Below, one piece after another: positions 38,033-47,286 of a DNA stretch of 50,874 nt. The position numbers and the translations under genes are program-made. Origin of the DNA: Flavobacteriales bacterium BRH_c54. GTDB taxonomy: Bacteria > Bacteroidota > Bacteroidia > Flavobacteriales_E > Vicingaceae. How positions within the stretch are numbered: position 1 is the stretch's first letter; each line of letters begins with the position of its first letter. Where the stretch lies: the NCBI GenBank assembly GCA_000961845.1, contig LADZ01000026.1:1-50874 (forward strand), given 5' to 3'. The notes under the pieces are model-generated. The model saw only the letters and a list, made by a program, of their open reading frames with translations. It made no database searches and was not told where the DNA came from.

Positions 38033-39241
38033 ATGAAAGACGCTTATATTATAGATGCTATCAGAACGCCAATAGGAAATTTTGGAGGAACGTTAGCTGC
38101 AATTAGAACAGATGATTTAGCGGCAATAGTTATTGCTGAATTAATAAAAAGAAACCCTACATTAAATCAAAAAGCCATTGAAGATGTGCTTTTTGGATGT
38201 GCTAACCAAGCAGGTGAAGATAACCGAAACGTGGCTCGAATGGCTGGTTTATTAGCTGGTTTACCATGGCAAGTGGGTGGAGAAACTGTAAACAGATTAT
38301 GTGCATCAGGTATGGCTGCTGCTATAAATGCTTCCAGAGCAATTAAAATAGGTGATGGCGATTTGTATATTTCAGGGGGTGTTGAAAACATGTCGAGAGG
38401 GCCTTATGTTATTTCAAAGTCTGCTAAACCTTTTGGAACAGATGCTAAAATGTATGATTCTAGCTTTGGCTGGAGGTTTATCAATCCAAAAATGGAAGCT
38501 CTTTATGGTACTGACGGAATGGGACAAACTGCTGAAAATTTAGTGGATATGTATAAGATTAGCAGAGAAGATCAAGATAAATTTGCCTATTGGAGTCAGA
38601 TGAAAGCAACTAAAGCTCAACAAAGTGGGAGGTTATCAGAAGAAATTGTATTAGTAGAAATTCCTCAACGAAAAAAAGATCCCATCATTTTTGCTCAAGA
38701 TGAATTTATTAAGCCGACTACCAGCTTAGAAATCTTAGGAAAACTTGCTCCTGCTTTCCGAAAAGAAGGTGGCTCTGTTACAGCTGGAAATGCCTCAGGA
38801 TTGAACGATGGAGCTGCAGCCATGTTAATAGCTTCTGAAGAAGCTGCAAAACAATATAATTTACAGCCAATCGCACGAATTGTTTCTAGCGCAATTGCAG
38901 GGGTTGAACCCAGAATTATGGGTATAGGTCCTGTTTATGCCACCGAAAAAGCACTGAAAAGAGCAGATTTAACTTTAGATCAAATGGATATTATTGAAAT
39001 TAATGAAGCATTTGCTGCTCAAAGTTTGGCGTGTACTCGAAAAATGGGCTTGGCAGATGATGATCCTCGTATTAACCCCAATGGAGGAGCAATTGCTTTA
39101 GGCCACCCGTTAGGAATGACAGGTTCAAGAATATTACAAACAGCTGCCATAGAATTGCACAAACAAAATAAAAAATATGCATTAGTTACACTTTGTATTG
39201 GTGTAGGACAAGGGTATGCAACAATTATTGAAAGAGTATAA
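38033..39241 (+). CDS. Acetyl-CoA C-acyltransferase (thiolase)
   Basis: A 402-residue thiolase. The nucleophile is Cys90 in [11 protein letters not shown], the active-site His lies in [17 protein letters not shown] and the second Cys is Cys388 in [23 protein letters not shown] is also present. It could act in beta-oxidation or, like PcaF, on 3-oxoadipyl-CoA; the neighbours favour acyl-CoA metabolism without deciding. It follows the carboxylase gene by 17 bases and precedes the RelA/SpoT gene by 24. Confidence 0.94.
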   Translation: MKDAYIIDAIRTPIGNFGGTLAAIRTDDLAAIVIAELIKRNPTLNQKAIEDVLFGCANQAGEDNRNVARMAGLLAGLPWQVGGETVNRLCASGMAAAINASRAIKIGDGDLYISGGVENMSRGPYVISKSAKPFGTDAKMYDSSFGWRFINPKMEALYGTDGMGQTAENLVDMYKISREDQDKFAYWSQMKATKAQQSGRLSEEIVLVEIPQRKKDPIIFAQDEFIKPTTSLEILGKLAPAFRKEGGSVTAGNASGLNDGAAAMLIASEEAAKQYNLQPIARIVSSAIAGVEPRIMGIGPVYATEKALKRADLTLDQMDIIEINEAFAAQSLACTRKMGLADDDPRINPNGGAIALGHPLGMTGSRILQTAAIELHKQNKKYALVTLCIGVGQGYATIIERV

Positions 39242-39265
39242 AGGTTAACACCTTGAGAATAAACT

Positions 39266-41467
39266 ATGCAAATCGATTTAGAAAAAGAGAAACAAGAGAT
39301 TGAGGCCGCCTTTGAAGGGTTAGTAAAATCTGCTGTACATGCTAAAAAAGATGCTGCAACTAAAAAGCGTATCCGTAAAGCATTTGATGTTGCACATGAA
39401 GCTCACAAAGATGTAAGAAGAAAATCCGGAGAACCTTATATTTTCCATCCTATAGCTGTTGCCCGAATTTGTGCTGAAGAAATTGGACTAGGAGCAACCT
39501 CCATTATTTGTGCCTTATTACACGATACGGTTGAGGACACTGAACTTACCATTGATGATGTTAAAAACCTTTTTGGAGAAAAAGAAGCCAGAATTATTGA
39601 AGGACTAACCAAAATTTCAGGAGTAGTAGATGCTAATATTTCTTTACAGGCAGAAAATTTTAAAAAAATACTACTTACCCTTGCTGATGATGTAAGGGTA
39701 ATTTTAATAAAACTAGCTGATAGGTTGCATAATATGCGAACCATTGGCTCCATGAGAAGAGATAAGCAACTTAAAATTGCTTCAGAAACCTTGTTTTTGT
39801 ATGCACCTTTAGCTCATCGATTAGGTTTACACGCTATTAAGTCTGAATTGGAAGATTTATCATTAAAATGCCAAGAACCGGAAGTTTTTGAAGAAATTCA
39901 AAGTAAACTAAAGAAAACACAAGAAGTTAGAACAAGGTTTATCAATCATTTTTCTGCACCTCTTAAAAAAGCCTTAGAAGCCAAAGGTTTCAAATTTGAA
40001 ATGAAAGGGCGACCAAAATCTATTTATTCTATTTGGAAGAAAATGAGTAATAAAAGTATTCCTTTTGAAGAGGTTTATGACTTGTTTGCTGTTAGAATTA
40101 TTATTGATTCACTTCCCGAAAATGAAAAATCAGACTGTTGGCAAGCTTATTCTATTGTTACCGATTTTTACCAACCCAATATTGAGAGATTAAGGGATTG
40201 GATTTCTGCTCCAAAAGCGAACGGTTATGAATCACTGCACACAACCGTTATGAGTCCAACCGGAAAGTGGGTAGAAGTACAAATACGTACCAAACGTATG
40301 GACGAAATTGCAGAAAAAGGTTTTGCTGCACATTGGAAATACAAAGAAGGTAGTGAAGAAAGTCAATTTGATAAGTGGATAAACCAGATTAGAGAGTTAA
40401 TAGAAAATAATGATGCTAATGCATTAGATTTGGTTGATGACTTTAAATTAGATTTATTCTCTGATGAAATTTATGTGTTTACTCCCGAAGGTGAAATGAA
40501 AAATTTACCCACAGGTGCCAGTGCATTAGATTTTGCTTTTTCTGTACATACCGAAATAGGTGAACAATGTATTGGAGCTAAAGTAAACAACAAGTTAGTC
40601 CCTTTAAGCACCCCCCTAAAAAGTGGTGATCAAATTGAAATTCTTACCTCTAAAAATCAACGACCAAAAGAAGACTGGCTCAATTTTGTAAAAACCCATA
40701 AGGCAAAATCTAAAATAAAATCTTCGCTTAAAGAAGAAAGAAAAGAAATTGCTTTAATTGGTAAAGCCATGTTGGATAAAGAATTTAAGCGTTTAGGAAT
40801 AAAACGAGAAAACATTAGCTTAAACGAACTTAAAAAACACTTTAAAGAAACTTCTGACATTGATTTTTATTACGGAATTGCTAAAAACACCATTCAGCTT
40901 AATCACTTAAGAGATTTTGAAGTTAAAAATGGCACTTTAAAACTTAAAAGAACTTTCCCTAATAGACTCAAAACCTATTTTGAAAGAAAAAAACCTACAA
41001 AATCTGAAAGAAAAGATGAAATTTTAGTAATTGGCGACAACATGGAAAAAATTGATTACAGTCTTGCCAATTGCTGTAATCCTATTCCAGGTGATGAAGT
41101 TTTTGGATTTATAACAGTTGCCGAAGGAATTAAAATACATAAAACTACTTGCCCAAATGCAGTTCAGTTAATGTCTAATTATGCTTACAGGGTAATAAAA
41201 GCTCGGTGGATAGAAAAAGAAAAAGTAGACTTCTTAACAGGATTAAAAATTATTGGAATTGACAATGTAGGAATTGTAAACAACATCACTCAAATAGTTT
41301 CTAATGAGTTACATGTAAACATGCGTTCCATAAAATTTGAAAGTTATGACGGCATATTTGAGGGAACAATAATGGTTTTCGTTCAAAATACCATCCACCT
41401 TAACAACCTTATTACTAATCTTAAAAAAGTAGAAGGAGTAAAGAAAGTAGAACGTATTGATAATTAG
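39266..41467 (+). CDS. Bifunctional (p)ppGpp synthetase/hydrolase (RelA/SpoT family)
   Basis: A 733-residue Rel/SpoT homologue. The hydrolase half has the HD motif ALLHDTVEDTELT and RLHNMRTIGSM, so hydrolysis should be active. The synthetase half has VYDLFAVRIII, KANGYESLHTTV and EVQIRTKRMDEIAEKGFAAHW. TGS (VFTPEGEMKNLPTGASALDFAF, core EGEMKNLPTGASALDFAF) and C-terminal ACT domains follow. It controls the stringent response. It sits in a run with acyl-CoA genes upstream and the photolyase gene 3 bases downstream. Confidence 0.96.
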   Translation: MQIDLEKEKQEIEAAFEGLVKSAVHAKKDAATKKRIRKAFDVAHEAHKDVRRKSGEPYIFHPIAVARICAEEIGLGATSIICALLHDTVEDTELTIDDVKNLFGEKEARIIEGLTKISGVVDANISLQAENFKKILLTLADDVRVILIKLADRLHNMRTIGSMRRDKQLKIASETLFLYAPLAHRLGLHAIKSELEDLSLKCQEPEVFEEIQSKLKKTQEVRTRFINHFSAPLKKALEAKGFKFEMKGRPKSIYSIWKKMSNKSIPFEEVYDLFAVRIIIDSLPENEKSDCWQAYSIVTDFYQPNIERLRDWISAPKANGYESLHTTVMSPTGKWVEVQIRTKRMDEIAEKGFAAHWKYKEGSEESQFDKWINQIRELIENNDANALDLVDDFKLDLFSDEIYVFTPEGEMKNLPTGASALDFAFSVHTEIGEQCIGAKVNNKLVPLSTPLKSGDQIEILTSKNQRPKEDWLNFVKTHKAKSKIKSSLKEERKEIALIGKAMLDKEFKRLGIKRENISLNELKKHFKETSDIDFYYGIAKNTIQLNHLRDFEVKNGTLKLKRTFPNRLKTYFERKKPTKSERKDEILVIGDNMEKIDYSLANCCNPIPGDEVFGFITVAEGIKIHKTTCPNAVQLMSNYAYRVIKARWIEKEKVDFLTGLKIIGIDNVGIVNNITQIVSNELHVNMRSIKFESYDGIFEGTIMVFVQNTIHLNNLITNLKKVEGVKKVERIDN

Positions 41468-41470
41468 AAA

Positions 41471-42760
41471 ATGGAGATTACTTTTTTTTGGTTCAGAAGA
41501 GATTTACGGTTATCAGATAATACCGCTTTATTCCATGCTTTAAGCGAAAACCAACAGGTTATTCCATTGTTTATTTTCGATACAGATATTATTGATGAAC
41601 TTCCAAAAGATGATGCTCGTATTAGTTTTATTTACCAACAACTGGAGCAGATTAATGTAGAGTTACAAAAAGTAGAAAGCAGCTTGTTAGTTTTAAAAGG
41701 GAACCCCAAAGATGTTTGGCAAAAAATAATATCAGAATATAAAGTTAAAAACATCTATTTCAACAAAGATTATGAGCCTTATGCCATTAAAAGAGATACA
41801 GAAATTACCACTTTAGCCAAAACTAACAACGTTGCTGTTTTTAGCTTTAAAGACCAGGTTATTTTTGAAGAAAACGATGTCTTGAAAGATGATAAAACGC
41901 CTTACACCATTTATACTCCCTATAAAAATAAATGGTTAGCAGCTTTTTCTTTAAACCTTTGTGATACTAAAAACAACAAAAACCACCTTACTAATTTAGC
42001 CAAAAATCAATTTTCTTTCCCAAGTTTAGCATCTCTAAATTTTAACTTATCTTCTATCAAGGTTAAGCCTTACTCTTTAGCAAACCTAGAAAATTACGAA
42101 GCTGAAAGAAACTTTCCGGCAACGGACAATACCAGCTATTTAAGTCCACACTTACGTTTTGGAACGATAAGCATCAGAAATAGTGTAAAAAACAGTCTAG
42201 AAAAAAGTCCCGTATTTTTAAGTGAACTGATATGGCGAGAATTTTTTATGCAAATATTGTTTCACTTTCCACATGTTGTCAATAAAAGTTTTAAAGCTAA
42301 ATACGATAATATAAATTGGCGAAACAATAAAAACGAATTTGCTCTTTGGTGTGAAGGAAAAACAGGCTATCCTATTGTAGATGCCGGCATGCGACAACTC
42401 AACGAAACCGGATATATGCACAACAGAGTTCGAATGGTTGTTGCTTCATTTTTATGCAAACACTTGCTAATAGATTGGCGTTGGGGAGAAGCTTATTTTG
42501 CTAAAAAATTATTAGATTATGATTTGTCGGCAAACAACGGCAACTGGCAATGGGCGGCCGGAACAGGCTGCGATGCCGCTCCCTATTTCAGAGTATTTAA
42601 TCCTTACGAACAAGTTAAAAAATTTGATCCTGATTTAAAATACATCACAAAGTGGGTAAAAAACCTCAACGAACTGACTTATCCTGCTCCCATAGTAGAA
42701 CATAAATTTGCCCGAGAAAGAGCTATTGCAACTTATAAAAAAGGATTGGAAAAAACTTAA
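41471..42760 (+). CDS. Cryptochrome/photolyase family protein, probable CPD photolyase
   Basis: A 429-residue flavoprotein. The N-terminal alpha/beta domain starts FFWFRRDLRLSDNTAL. The FAD-binding helical domain has WREFFMQIL, GYPIVDAGMRQLNETGYMHN (cited as GMRQLNETGYMHNR in part), LIDWRWGEAYFAKKLLDYD and NNGNWQWAAGTGCDAAP, the class I photolyase signature. It repairs UV-induced pyrimidine dimers with light. It begins 3 bases after the RelA/SpoT stop and ends the operon. Confidence 0.94.
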   Translation: MEITFFWFRRDLRLSDNTALFHALSENQQVIPLFIFDTDIIDELPKDDARISFIYQQLEQINVELQKVESSLLVLKGNPKDVWQKIISEYKVKNIYFNKDYEPYAIKRDTEITTLAKTNNVAVFSFKDQVIFEENDVLKDDKTPYTIYTPYKNKWLAAFSLNLCDTKNNKNHLTNLAKNQFSFPSLASLNFNLSSIKVKPYSLANLENYEAERNFPATDNTSYLSPHLRFGTISIRNSVKNSLEKSPVFLSELIWREFFMQILFHFPHVVNKSFKAKYDNINWRNNKNEFALWCEGKTGYPIVDAGMRQLNETGYMHNRVRMVVASFLCKHLLIDWRWGEAYFAKKLLDYDLSANNGNWQWAAGTGCDAAPYFRVFNPYEQVKKFDPDLKYITKWVKNLNELTYPAPIVEHKFARERAIATYKKGLEKT

Positions 42761-42882
42761 GCTTTTGGAGTTCAAGTTCACTGTTTCTGTAGTATAACAT
42801 TTTAAAATTATTTTTTACACAGAATTTTTTTAATATATTTACCACGATTTTAATCACTTATTAGGTGAATAAACCCTGAATT

Positions 42883-43797
42883 ATGACAAAAAACACCTTG
42901 ATTTTTTTATTTGTTGTGGTGATAACTTCAACTAATATTTTTGCACAAACAGTAAATTCATCTCATATTGTTGAAGCTACCGGACAACCCAATGAGTTTT
43001 TAGTGAAAACCGCTATTACCGGGTTAGAAAATGTTGATATTGCTCGTATTGAATACGATATTGATGATGCTCATACTTATACACCATCCCCTAATAATTC
43101 TTTTTTTACAGACAGAAAAAATAATCAATTAAAATTTTATTTAATGGCTGTTCCTGCATCAGGAATTATAAACATTGAGTTTATACTAACCATTAGCAAC
43201 GGACAAACCCTAAATATTCCTGCAGCTATTCAATATTCTCGTAATGAAGTAAAAGACAAAGTAGCTCTTGCGCCACTGACTATTAACATAGATGGAAGTG
43301 CTAGTACTTTAGCTTCAACAACTCCTGAGGTTGAAAAAGAAACTGAGGCTACTGAAGAAACAACCACTCCTATTGAAAGCGAAAAAGAAGAGGAAGAGGA
43401 AATTGTTGCTGAAACCATCAAAGAAACAGAAGAAGTTGAGGAAGAAAGTTCAACGCCTGTAATTGAAGAAACTCCTGAAGAAGAAACAACTCCACCTGCC
43501 GAAACTTCTTACAAAAAACCTGAAGAAAACCCCAAGCCTACACCAACACCAACAAATACCTCTTCTAAAAAACAATACGGAGTGCAGATTTTAGCTCTTT
43601 CAGAATATTCTGAAACACGAGTGCGTAATTTCTGTAAGCAACATGGTTTAGATTACAACTTAATTACCAAAGAAAATGTGGGCGGATTAACTAAAATCCG
43701 TTATGGAAAATCTTCTTCTGCTACAGAAATTCAAAACCTAAAAGAAGAATTGATTAACAAAGGGCTTAGAGGTGTTTTTATGGTTACTTTGCCTTAA
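42883..43797 (+). CDS. SPOR-domain protein
   Basis: A 304-residue protein with a signal peptide ending IFAQ (about 22), an N-terminal beta domain (25-125), a long Glu/Thr/Pro-rich linker (about 140-225) and a C-terminal SPOR domain (about 228-304, YGVQILALSEYSE to LRGVFMVTLP). SPOR domains bind denuded peptidoglycan, often at the division site. The acidic linker probably spans the periplasm. Its 3' end overlaps the convergent phosphatase gene by 4 bases. Confidence 0.88.
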   Translation: MTKNTLIFLFVVVITSTNIFAQTVNSSHIVEATGQPNEFLVKTAITGLENVDIARIEYDIDDAHTYTPSPNNSFFTDRKNNQLKFYLMAVPASGIINIEFILTISNGQTLNIPAAIQYSRNEVKDKVALAPLTINIDGSASTLASTTPEVEKETEATEETTTPIESEKEEEEEIVAETIKETEEVEEESSTPVIEETPEEETTPPAETSYKKPEENPKPTPTPTNTSSKKQYGVQILALSEYSETRVRNFCKQHGLDYNLITKENVGGLTKIRYGKSSSATEIQNLKEELINKGLRGVFMVTLP

Positions 43798-45224
43798 ACT
43801 CTTATCCCAATCACACAAATATCATCTAACTGCTCTTGTTCTCCTCTCCACTCTTTATGAGCATTTGTCAGTATTTCTTGTTGCTCTTGTACAGATAAAT
43901 TTGCTACATCTGTTAATAATTGCTTAAACTGCCTATAATTAAATTTTTTACCTTTTAATCCCCCAAACTGATCTGCATAACCATCAGAAAACAAATAAAC
44001 CATATCCCCTTTCTGCATTTCTATTTCATGGTTTTGAAAAGAATTTTCCGTTTCATAAGCACCAATAGGTTGTTTATCTGCTTTAATTTCCAACAATTCT
44101 CCATTTCTAACAATATAAAGCGGATTATTCGCTCCGGAATATTGTAACACAGCTACTGTTTCTGATTCAATATTTGAAGTTTCAAGTTTATAACTTATAC
44201 TACATAAAGAAATATCCATTCCGTCTCTTATCACATTTTCATCATCTGTATGAATGTTTATCGTACTATAAACCTCATCATTTAAATAATTTAACGCTTC
44301 TGCAGGAGAATTTATATTTGGCTGTATTTTAGATTGATTTAAAATTTTTAACCCTATAATACTCATAAATGCTCCGGAAACTCCATGTCCGGTACAGTCT
44401 GCAACAGCAAAAACGACCATTTTTTCGTTAGGTTCAGATGCCTTAGTAGTCGTAATTTCAGTTGCCCAATAAAAATCTCCACTTACAATATCTTTAGGCA
44501 AATAAATCACAAACGATTCGGGCAACAACTTTTTTAGTTTAGCCGGAGGTGTAATTAATGCGTCTTGAATTCGTTTGGCATAATTAATACTATCAACAAT
44601 TTCCTTATTTTTTTCTTCGGTAATAGCTTTTTGTTCTTCTAGTTCTTTTTTAGATTTTTCTAACATTAAACGAGCAACAATTTCTTTTTTAGTCAATCGG
44701 TAACGCATTCTAATTAACAAGATTGAAAAAATAGCTACCGCACCTGTAAGCAATCCACCATTTACTAAAATTTCATCAAGACTTAATGTGCTGTTGTAAT
44801 AAAAGAAAATGATGTTGGCAATAATATTGGCAACCACTATTAAAACAGAATAATAAACATGATAAAACATAAACATTCCTGAACCTATAAATAAAGCAAT
44901 GTAGGCAAAAGCATGCTTTTGAAGGTGTTCTAAATCCATCACGCTCCACATATAAGCATTTTGTATAGATATTAAAAAGACCGGAATAAAACCTAAAACT
45001 TCAATAGGAATTTTAATCTTTTCATGAAACAAAACAGTTACCAAACAAACCAAAGAAACAGCCACCCTAAAGGTTAAAAACTCTTGCCAATATTCATAAA
45101 TATTAAAATAATCGGTAACAAAAAAGAGCATGTTAAAAATCACAGCAACCCATAAAGCAATGGTGTGATAACGTAAAATGGTTTTGTTAATCTCCGATTG
45201 CCAATTGACTGAAGTTGTGTTCAT
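43794..45224 (-). CDS. Membrane-bound SpoIIE-type (PPM) serine phosphatase
   Basis: A 476-residue protein. The N-terminal 170 residues form about six or seven membrane helices, a short coiled coil follows (KKELEEQKAITEEKNKEIVD), and then a PP2C/SpoIIE domain with SGDFYWATE, FAVADCTGHGVSGAFMSIIG and KGDMVYLFSDGYADQFGG, which keeps the metal-binding aspartates. Such proteins dephosphorylate STAS anti-anti-sigma factors in partner-switch systems. A STAS protein is encoded at 24146-24511; a link is only a guess. Confidence 0.92.
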   Translation of the reverse strand: MNTTSVNWQSEINKTILRYHTIALWVAVIFNMLFFVTDYFNIYEYWQEFLTFRVAVSLVCLVTVLFHEKIKIPIEVLGFIPVFLISIQNAYMWSVMDLEHLQKHAFAYIALFIGSGMFMFYHVYYSVLIVVANIIANIIFFYYNSTLSLDEILVNGGLLTGAVAIFSILLIRMRYRLTKKEIVARLMLEKSKKELEEQKAITEEKNKEIVDSINYAKRIQDALITPPAKLKKLLPESFVIYLPKDIVSGDFYWATEITTTKASEPNEKMVVFAVADCTGHGVSGAFMSIIGLKILNQSKIQPNINSPAEALNYLNDEVYSTINIHTDDENVIRDGMDISLCSISYKLETSNIESETVAVLQYSGANNPLYIVRNGELLEIKADKQPIGAYETENSFQNHEIEMQKGDMVYLFSDGYADQFGGLKGKKFNYRQFKQLLTDVANLSVQEQQEILTNAHKEWRGEQEQLDDICVIGIRV

Positions 45225-45318
45225 TTAAGTAGTTTTAGTTAGGTAGTTTCGGGATTTAAAATTATGAATTTTTTATATACTTAATTACAAAAACCACATA
45301 GATTCTGAGTTTTTAATC

Positions 45319-45326
45319 TACTTTTG
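45319..45326 (+). promoter_or_regulatory. Promoter -7 element of the FAD oxidoreductase gene, near-leaderless
   Basis: TACTTTTG lies 5 bases before the ATG at 45332, the same arrangement as at 11006-11013. No TTG at the ideal -33 position. Confidence 0.5.
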
Positions 45327-45331
45327 TTTTA

Positions 45332-46378
45332 ATGAATGAAATTGATTACATCATAGTTGGACAAGGATTAGCGGGTTCTGTGTTGGCTTATCAGCTGATG
45401 GAGGAAGGTAAAAAAATTGTGGTAATTGATGAAAATCATCCTCAAACCTCATCTAAAATTGCTGCGGGTTTATGTAATCCGATAGTTTTTAAACGACTTA
45501 CCAAAAGTTGGATGGTAGATAGTGTATTGCCTATTGCTGTTAATTTTTACCGAAAGCAAGAACAATTGCTTAACAATAATTTTTACCAAGAAATGCCTAT
45601 TTACAAACTTTTTGTAGATGAAAAAGAAAGTACTTTTTGGAAACAAAAAAGTAATGAACCCGAATTGTTCGATTGGATAAGTGATAAAAACGAAAAACCT
45701 TTTGATGAACAATATATTGCTATGCCTTACGGTGCTTCAAAAGTACTTCAATCGGGATTTTTACGAACCAAAAAATGGCTACAGGCTTTTCAAGAATACC
45801 TCATTAAAAACAATGCTTTTGTTGAAAGTACATTTGATTATGCTGATTTAAAAATGGAAACATCAGCTGTTTGCTGGAACAATTTTAAAGCTAAAGGCAT
45901 CATCTTTTGCGAAGGCTATAAAAATATCAATAACCCTTATTTTAATCACTTACCGTTTAAACTTACCAAAGGAGAAGTGTTAAGTGTTGATTTTGAAAAC
46001 ACCTCTTTAAATGTTGTTATTAACAAAGGCATTTTTGTATTGCCTTACGATGGAACTTATAAATTAGGAGCTACTTATAATTGGGATGAAATTAATGAAA
46101 ATATTAGCGAAAAAGCTAAAGATAAGCTCTTAAACAAAGCTCAAAAATTTATAAAAGACAACATCATCGTTAAGAAACATGAGGCTGGTGTGAGACCAAC
46201 CGTTAGCGACAGAAGACCATTGTTGGGGGTACATCATCAACACAACAATTTTTTCATTTTTAACGGATTAGGAACTAAAGGAGTAATGTTGGCTCCTTGG
46301 TTAACTCAAAAATTTGTACGATATTTGTTGCATGATGAACCACTTCCTGAAGAAGTAAACATTAACCGATTCAATTAA
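45332..46378 (+). CDS. FAD-dependent oxidoreductase (DAO family)
   Basis: A 348-residue flavoprotein. The FAD-binding Rossmann motif is IIVGQGLAGSVLAYQL (GxGxxG, residues 7-22), followed by IVVIDEN. The C-terminal half has GVRPTVSDRRPLLGVH and FIFNGLGTKGVMLAPWL, as in the D-amino acid oxidase / glycine oxidase group. The substrate cannot be read; a role as ThiO in thiamine synthesis is unlikely because ThiH is present. The repeat protein follows after 12 bases. Confidence 0.88.
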   Translation: MNEIDYIIVGQGLAGSVLAYQLMEEGKKIVVIDENHPQTSSKIAAGLCNPIVFKRLTKSWMVDSVLPIAVNFYRKQEQLLNNNFYQEMPIYKLFVDEKESTFWKQKSNEPELFDWISDKNEKPFDEQYIAMPYGASKVLQSGFLRTKKWLQAFQEYLIKNNAFVESTFDYADLKMETSAVCWNNFKAKGIIFCEGYKNINNPYFNHLPFKLTKGEVLSVDFENTSLNVVINKGIFVLPYDGTYKLGATYNWDEINENISEKAKDKLLNKAQKFIKDNIIVKKHEAGVRPTVSDRRPLLGVHHQHNNFFIFNGLGTKGVMLAPWLTQKFVRYLLHDEPLPEEVNINRFN

Positions 46379-46390
46379 AAAAATAAAATT

Positions 46391-46741
46391 ATGAGTAAAA
46401 AAATCATCCTTCCTTTAGTAGTGTTCTTTGCACTTACTTTTAGTAGTAATGTTGCTTTCGGACAAAAAATTTTCAAAGTAAAATATGAGTCTCAGGCAGA
46501 CTTAAAAGTGTATGTCGTTGATTACGAATCACAATGCGACTTAAAAGTATATCACGTTAAGTATGAAAGTCAGGCAAGTAAAGATGGTTTGTGGTATGCT
46601 GTAAAGTATGAAAGTCAGGCAGATAAAAAAGTTTATTTTGTTGATTATGAATCGCAAGCTGATTTAAAAATCTATTATGTAGATTACGAATCTCAAGCAG
46701 GTTGGAAAAATAAATCCAAAGCTCATTTATTGAAGTTTTAA
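46391..46741 (+). CDS. Small exported protein made of six YESQA repeats
   Basis: A 116-residue protein with a signal peptide ending AFGQK (about 26) and then six copies of a unit of about 13-15 residues, Y-E-S-Q-A/C-D/S-x-K-x-Y-x-V-x, for example YESQADLKVYVVD. The units form regular beta strands. It resembles small Bacteroidota repeat proteins annotated DUF6150 or as septoil-knot domain proteins; I recall the pattern but did not search. Its function is unknown. It probably shares a transcript with the FAD oxidoreductase gene. The repeat units differ at the DNA level, so the array is old. Confidence 0.82.
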   Translation: MSKKIILPLVVFFALTFSSNVAFGQKIFKVKYESQADLKVYVVDYESQCDLKVYHVKYESQASKDGLWYAVKYESQADKKVYFVDYESQADLKIYYVDYESQAGWKNKSKAHLLKF

Positions 46742-46749
46742 CGGCTCTG

Positions 46750-46873
46750 GATATGGCGAGTGCGGGATTTCGAAGCCGCTTTCTTGTCCGCCTGCCATAA
46801 ATTTATTTAGTTATAATATCTTCATTTTTAAGCAGTCAACCCGTATTTGTGCTATAGCCGATATTGTAGTGCG
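46750..46873. repeat. GC-rich inverted/direct repeat patch, cassette-boundary-like
   Basis: GATATGGCGAGTGCG (46750-46764) and GATATTGTAGTGCG (46860-46873) are an imperfect direct repeat. Between them GCGG/CCGC and GGCG/CGCC can pair (46755-46792). The first 55 bases are clearly richer in GC than the flanks. The layout recalls attC-like or other small mobile boundary elements of Bacteroidota but does not meet a strict attC pattern. Confidence 0.4.
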
Positions 46874-46878
46874 TTTTT

Positions 46879-47097
46879 TTATTTACTTCGGTAATTAGAA
46901 TTTGGAATGAACTCGCCTTCAATCTTTCCGTCCTTATCAACTTTATATGCTCCTTTGATATGTTCAGGCGGAACTTCCTCTTTTCCTTCAAATTCAGGAT
47001 CTAAAGCGTATATGTATCCGTTGGGGAATTTTTTTGCCTCCTCAATTAAGGTAGGATTATTCTTATCTATTTGGTTTGACTTTTTCTTAAAAAACAT
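46879..47097 (-). CDS. Small conserved-looking cytoplasmic protein, function unknown
   Basis: A 72-residue hydrophilic protein, without a signal or membrane segment. It contains NGYIYALDPEFEGKEEVPPEHIKGAYKVDKDGKIEG, whose core PPEHIKGAYKVDKDG resembles small proteins found singly next to unrelated genes in other Bacteroidota. It lies alone on the minus strand between a GC-rich repeat patch and an AT-rich gap, as a cassette gene would. No function is assigned. Confidence 0.6.
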   Translation of the reverse strand: MFFKKKSNQIDKNNPTLIEEAKKFPNGYIYALDPEFEGKEEVPPEHIKGAYKVDKDGKIEGEFIPNSNYRSK

Positions 47098-47249
47098 CTT
47101 TTTATTTTTTTAATGCACCACAACTTGTATGTATACACCTTTTGGTTACATCTATTTTTTGTAAATATAAAAAAATTATAATTATAATACGAACAGCTTG
47201 CCTCTACACTAACGCACAAAACGAACACAAAGCATCGCAATGCCGATTT

Positions 47250-47281
47250 AAAAGGGCTTTGTGTATTAGAAAAGCCCTTTG
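47250..47281. terminator. Hairpin downstream of dsbD
   Basis: AAAGGGCTTT (47251-47260) and AAAGCCCTTT (47271-47280) pair perfectly around a 10-base loop. The T run is weak in both directions, so termination is likely but not certain. It lies 6 bases past the dsbD stop. Confidence 0.6.
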
Positions 47282-47286
47282 TAAGA

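Noticed and set aside
45332-46378. Glycine oxidase ThiO for thiamine synthesis
   Set aside because: The protein is DAO-like, but ThiH already fills that step in the thi operon and the gene lies 28 kb away.
46742-46878. Integron attC site
   Set aside because: Inverted repeats are present but the conserved core sites (GTTRRRY and its partner) are not seen in the right places.
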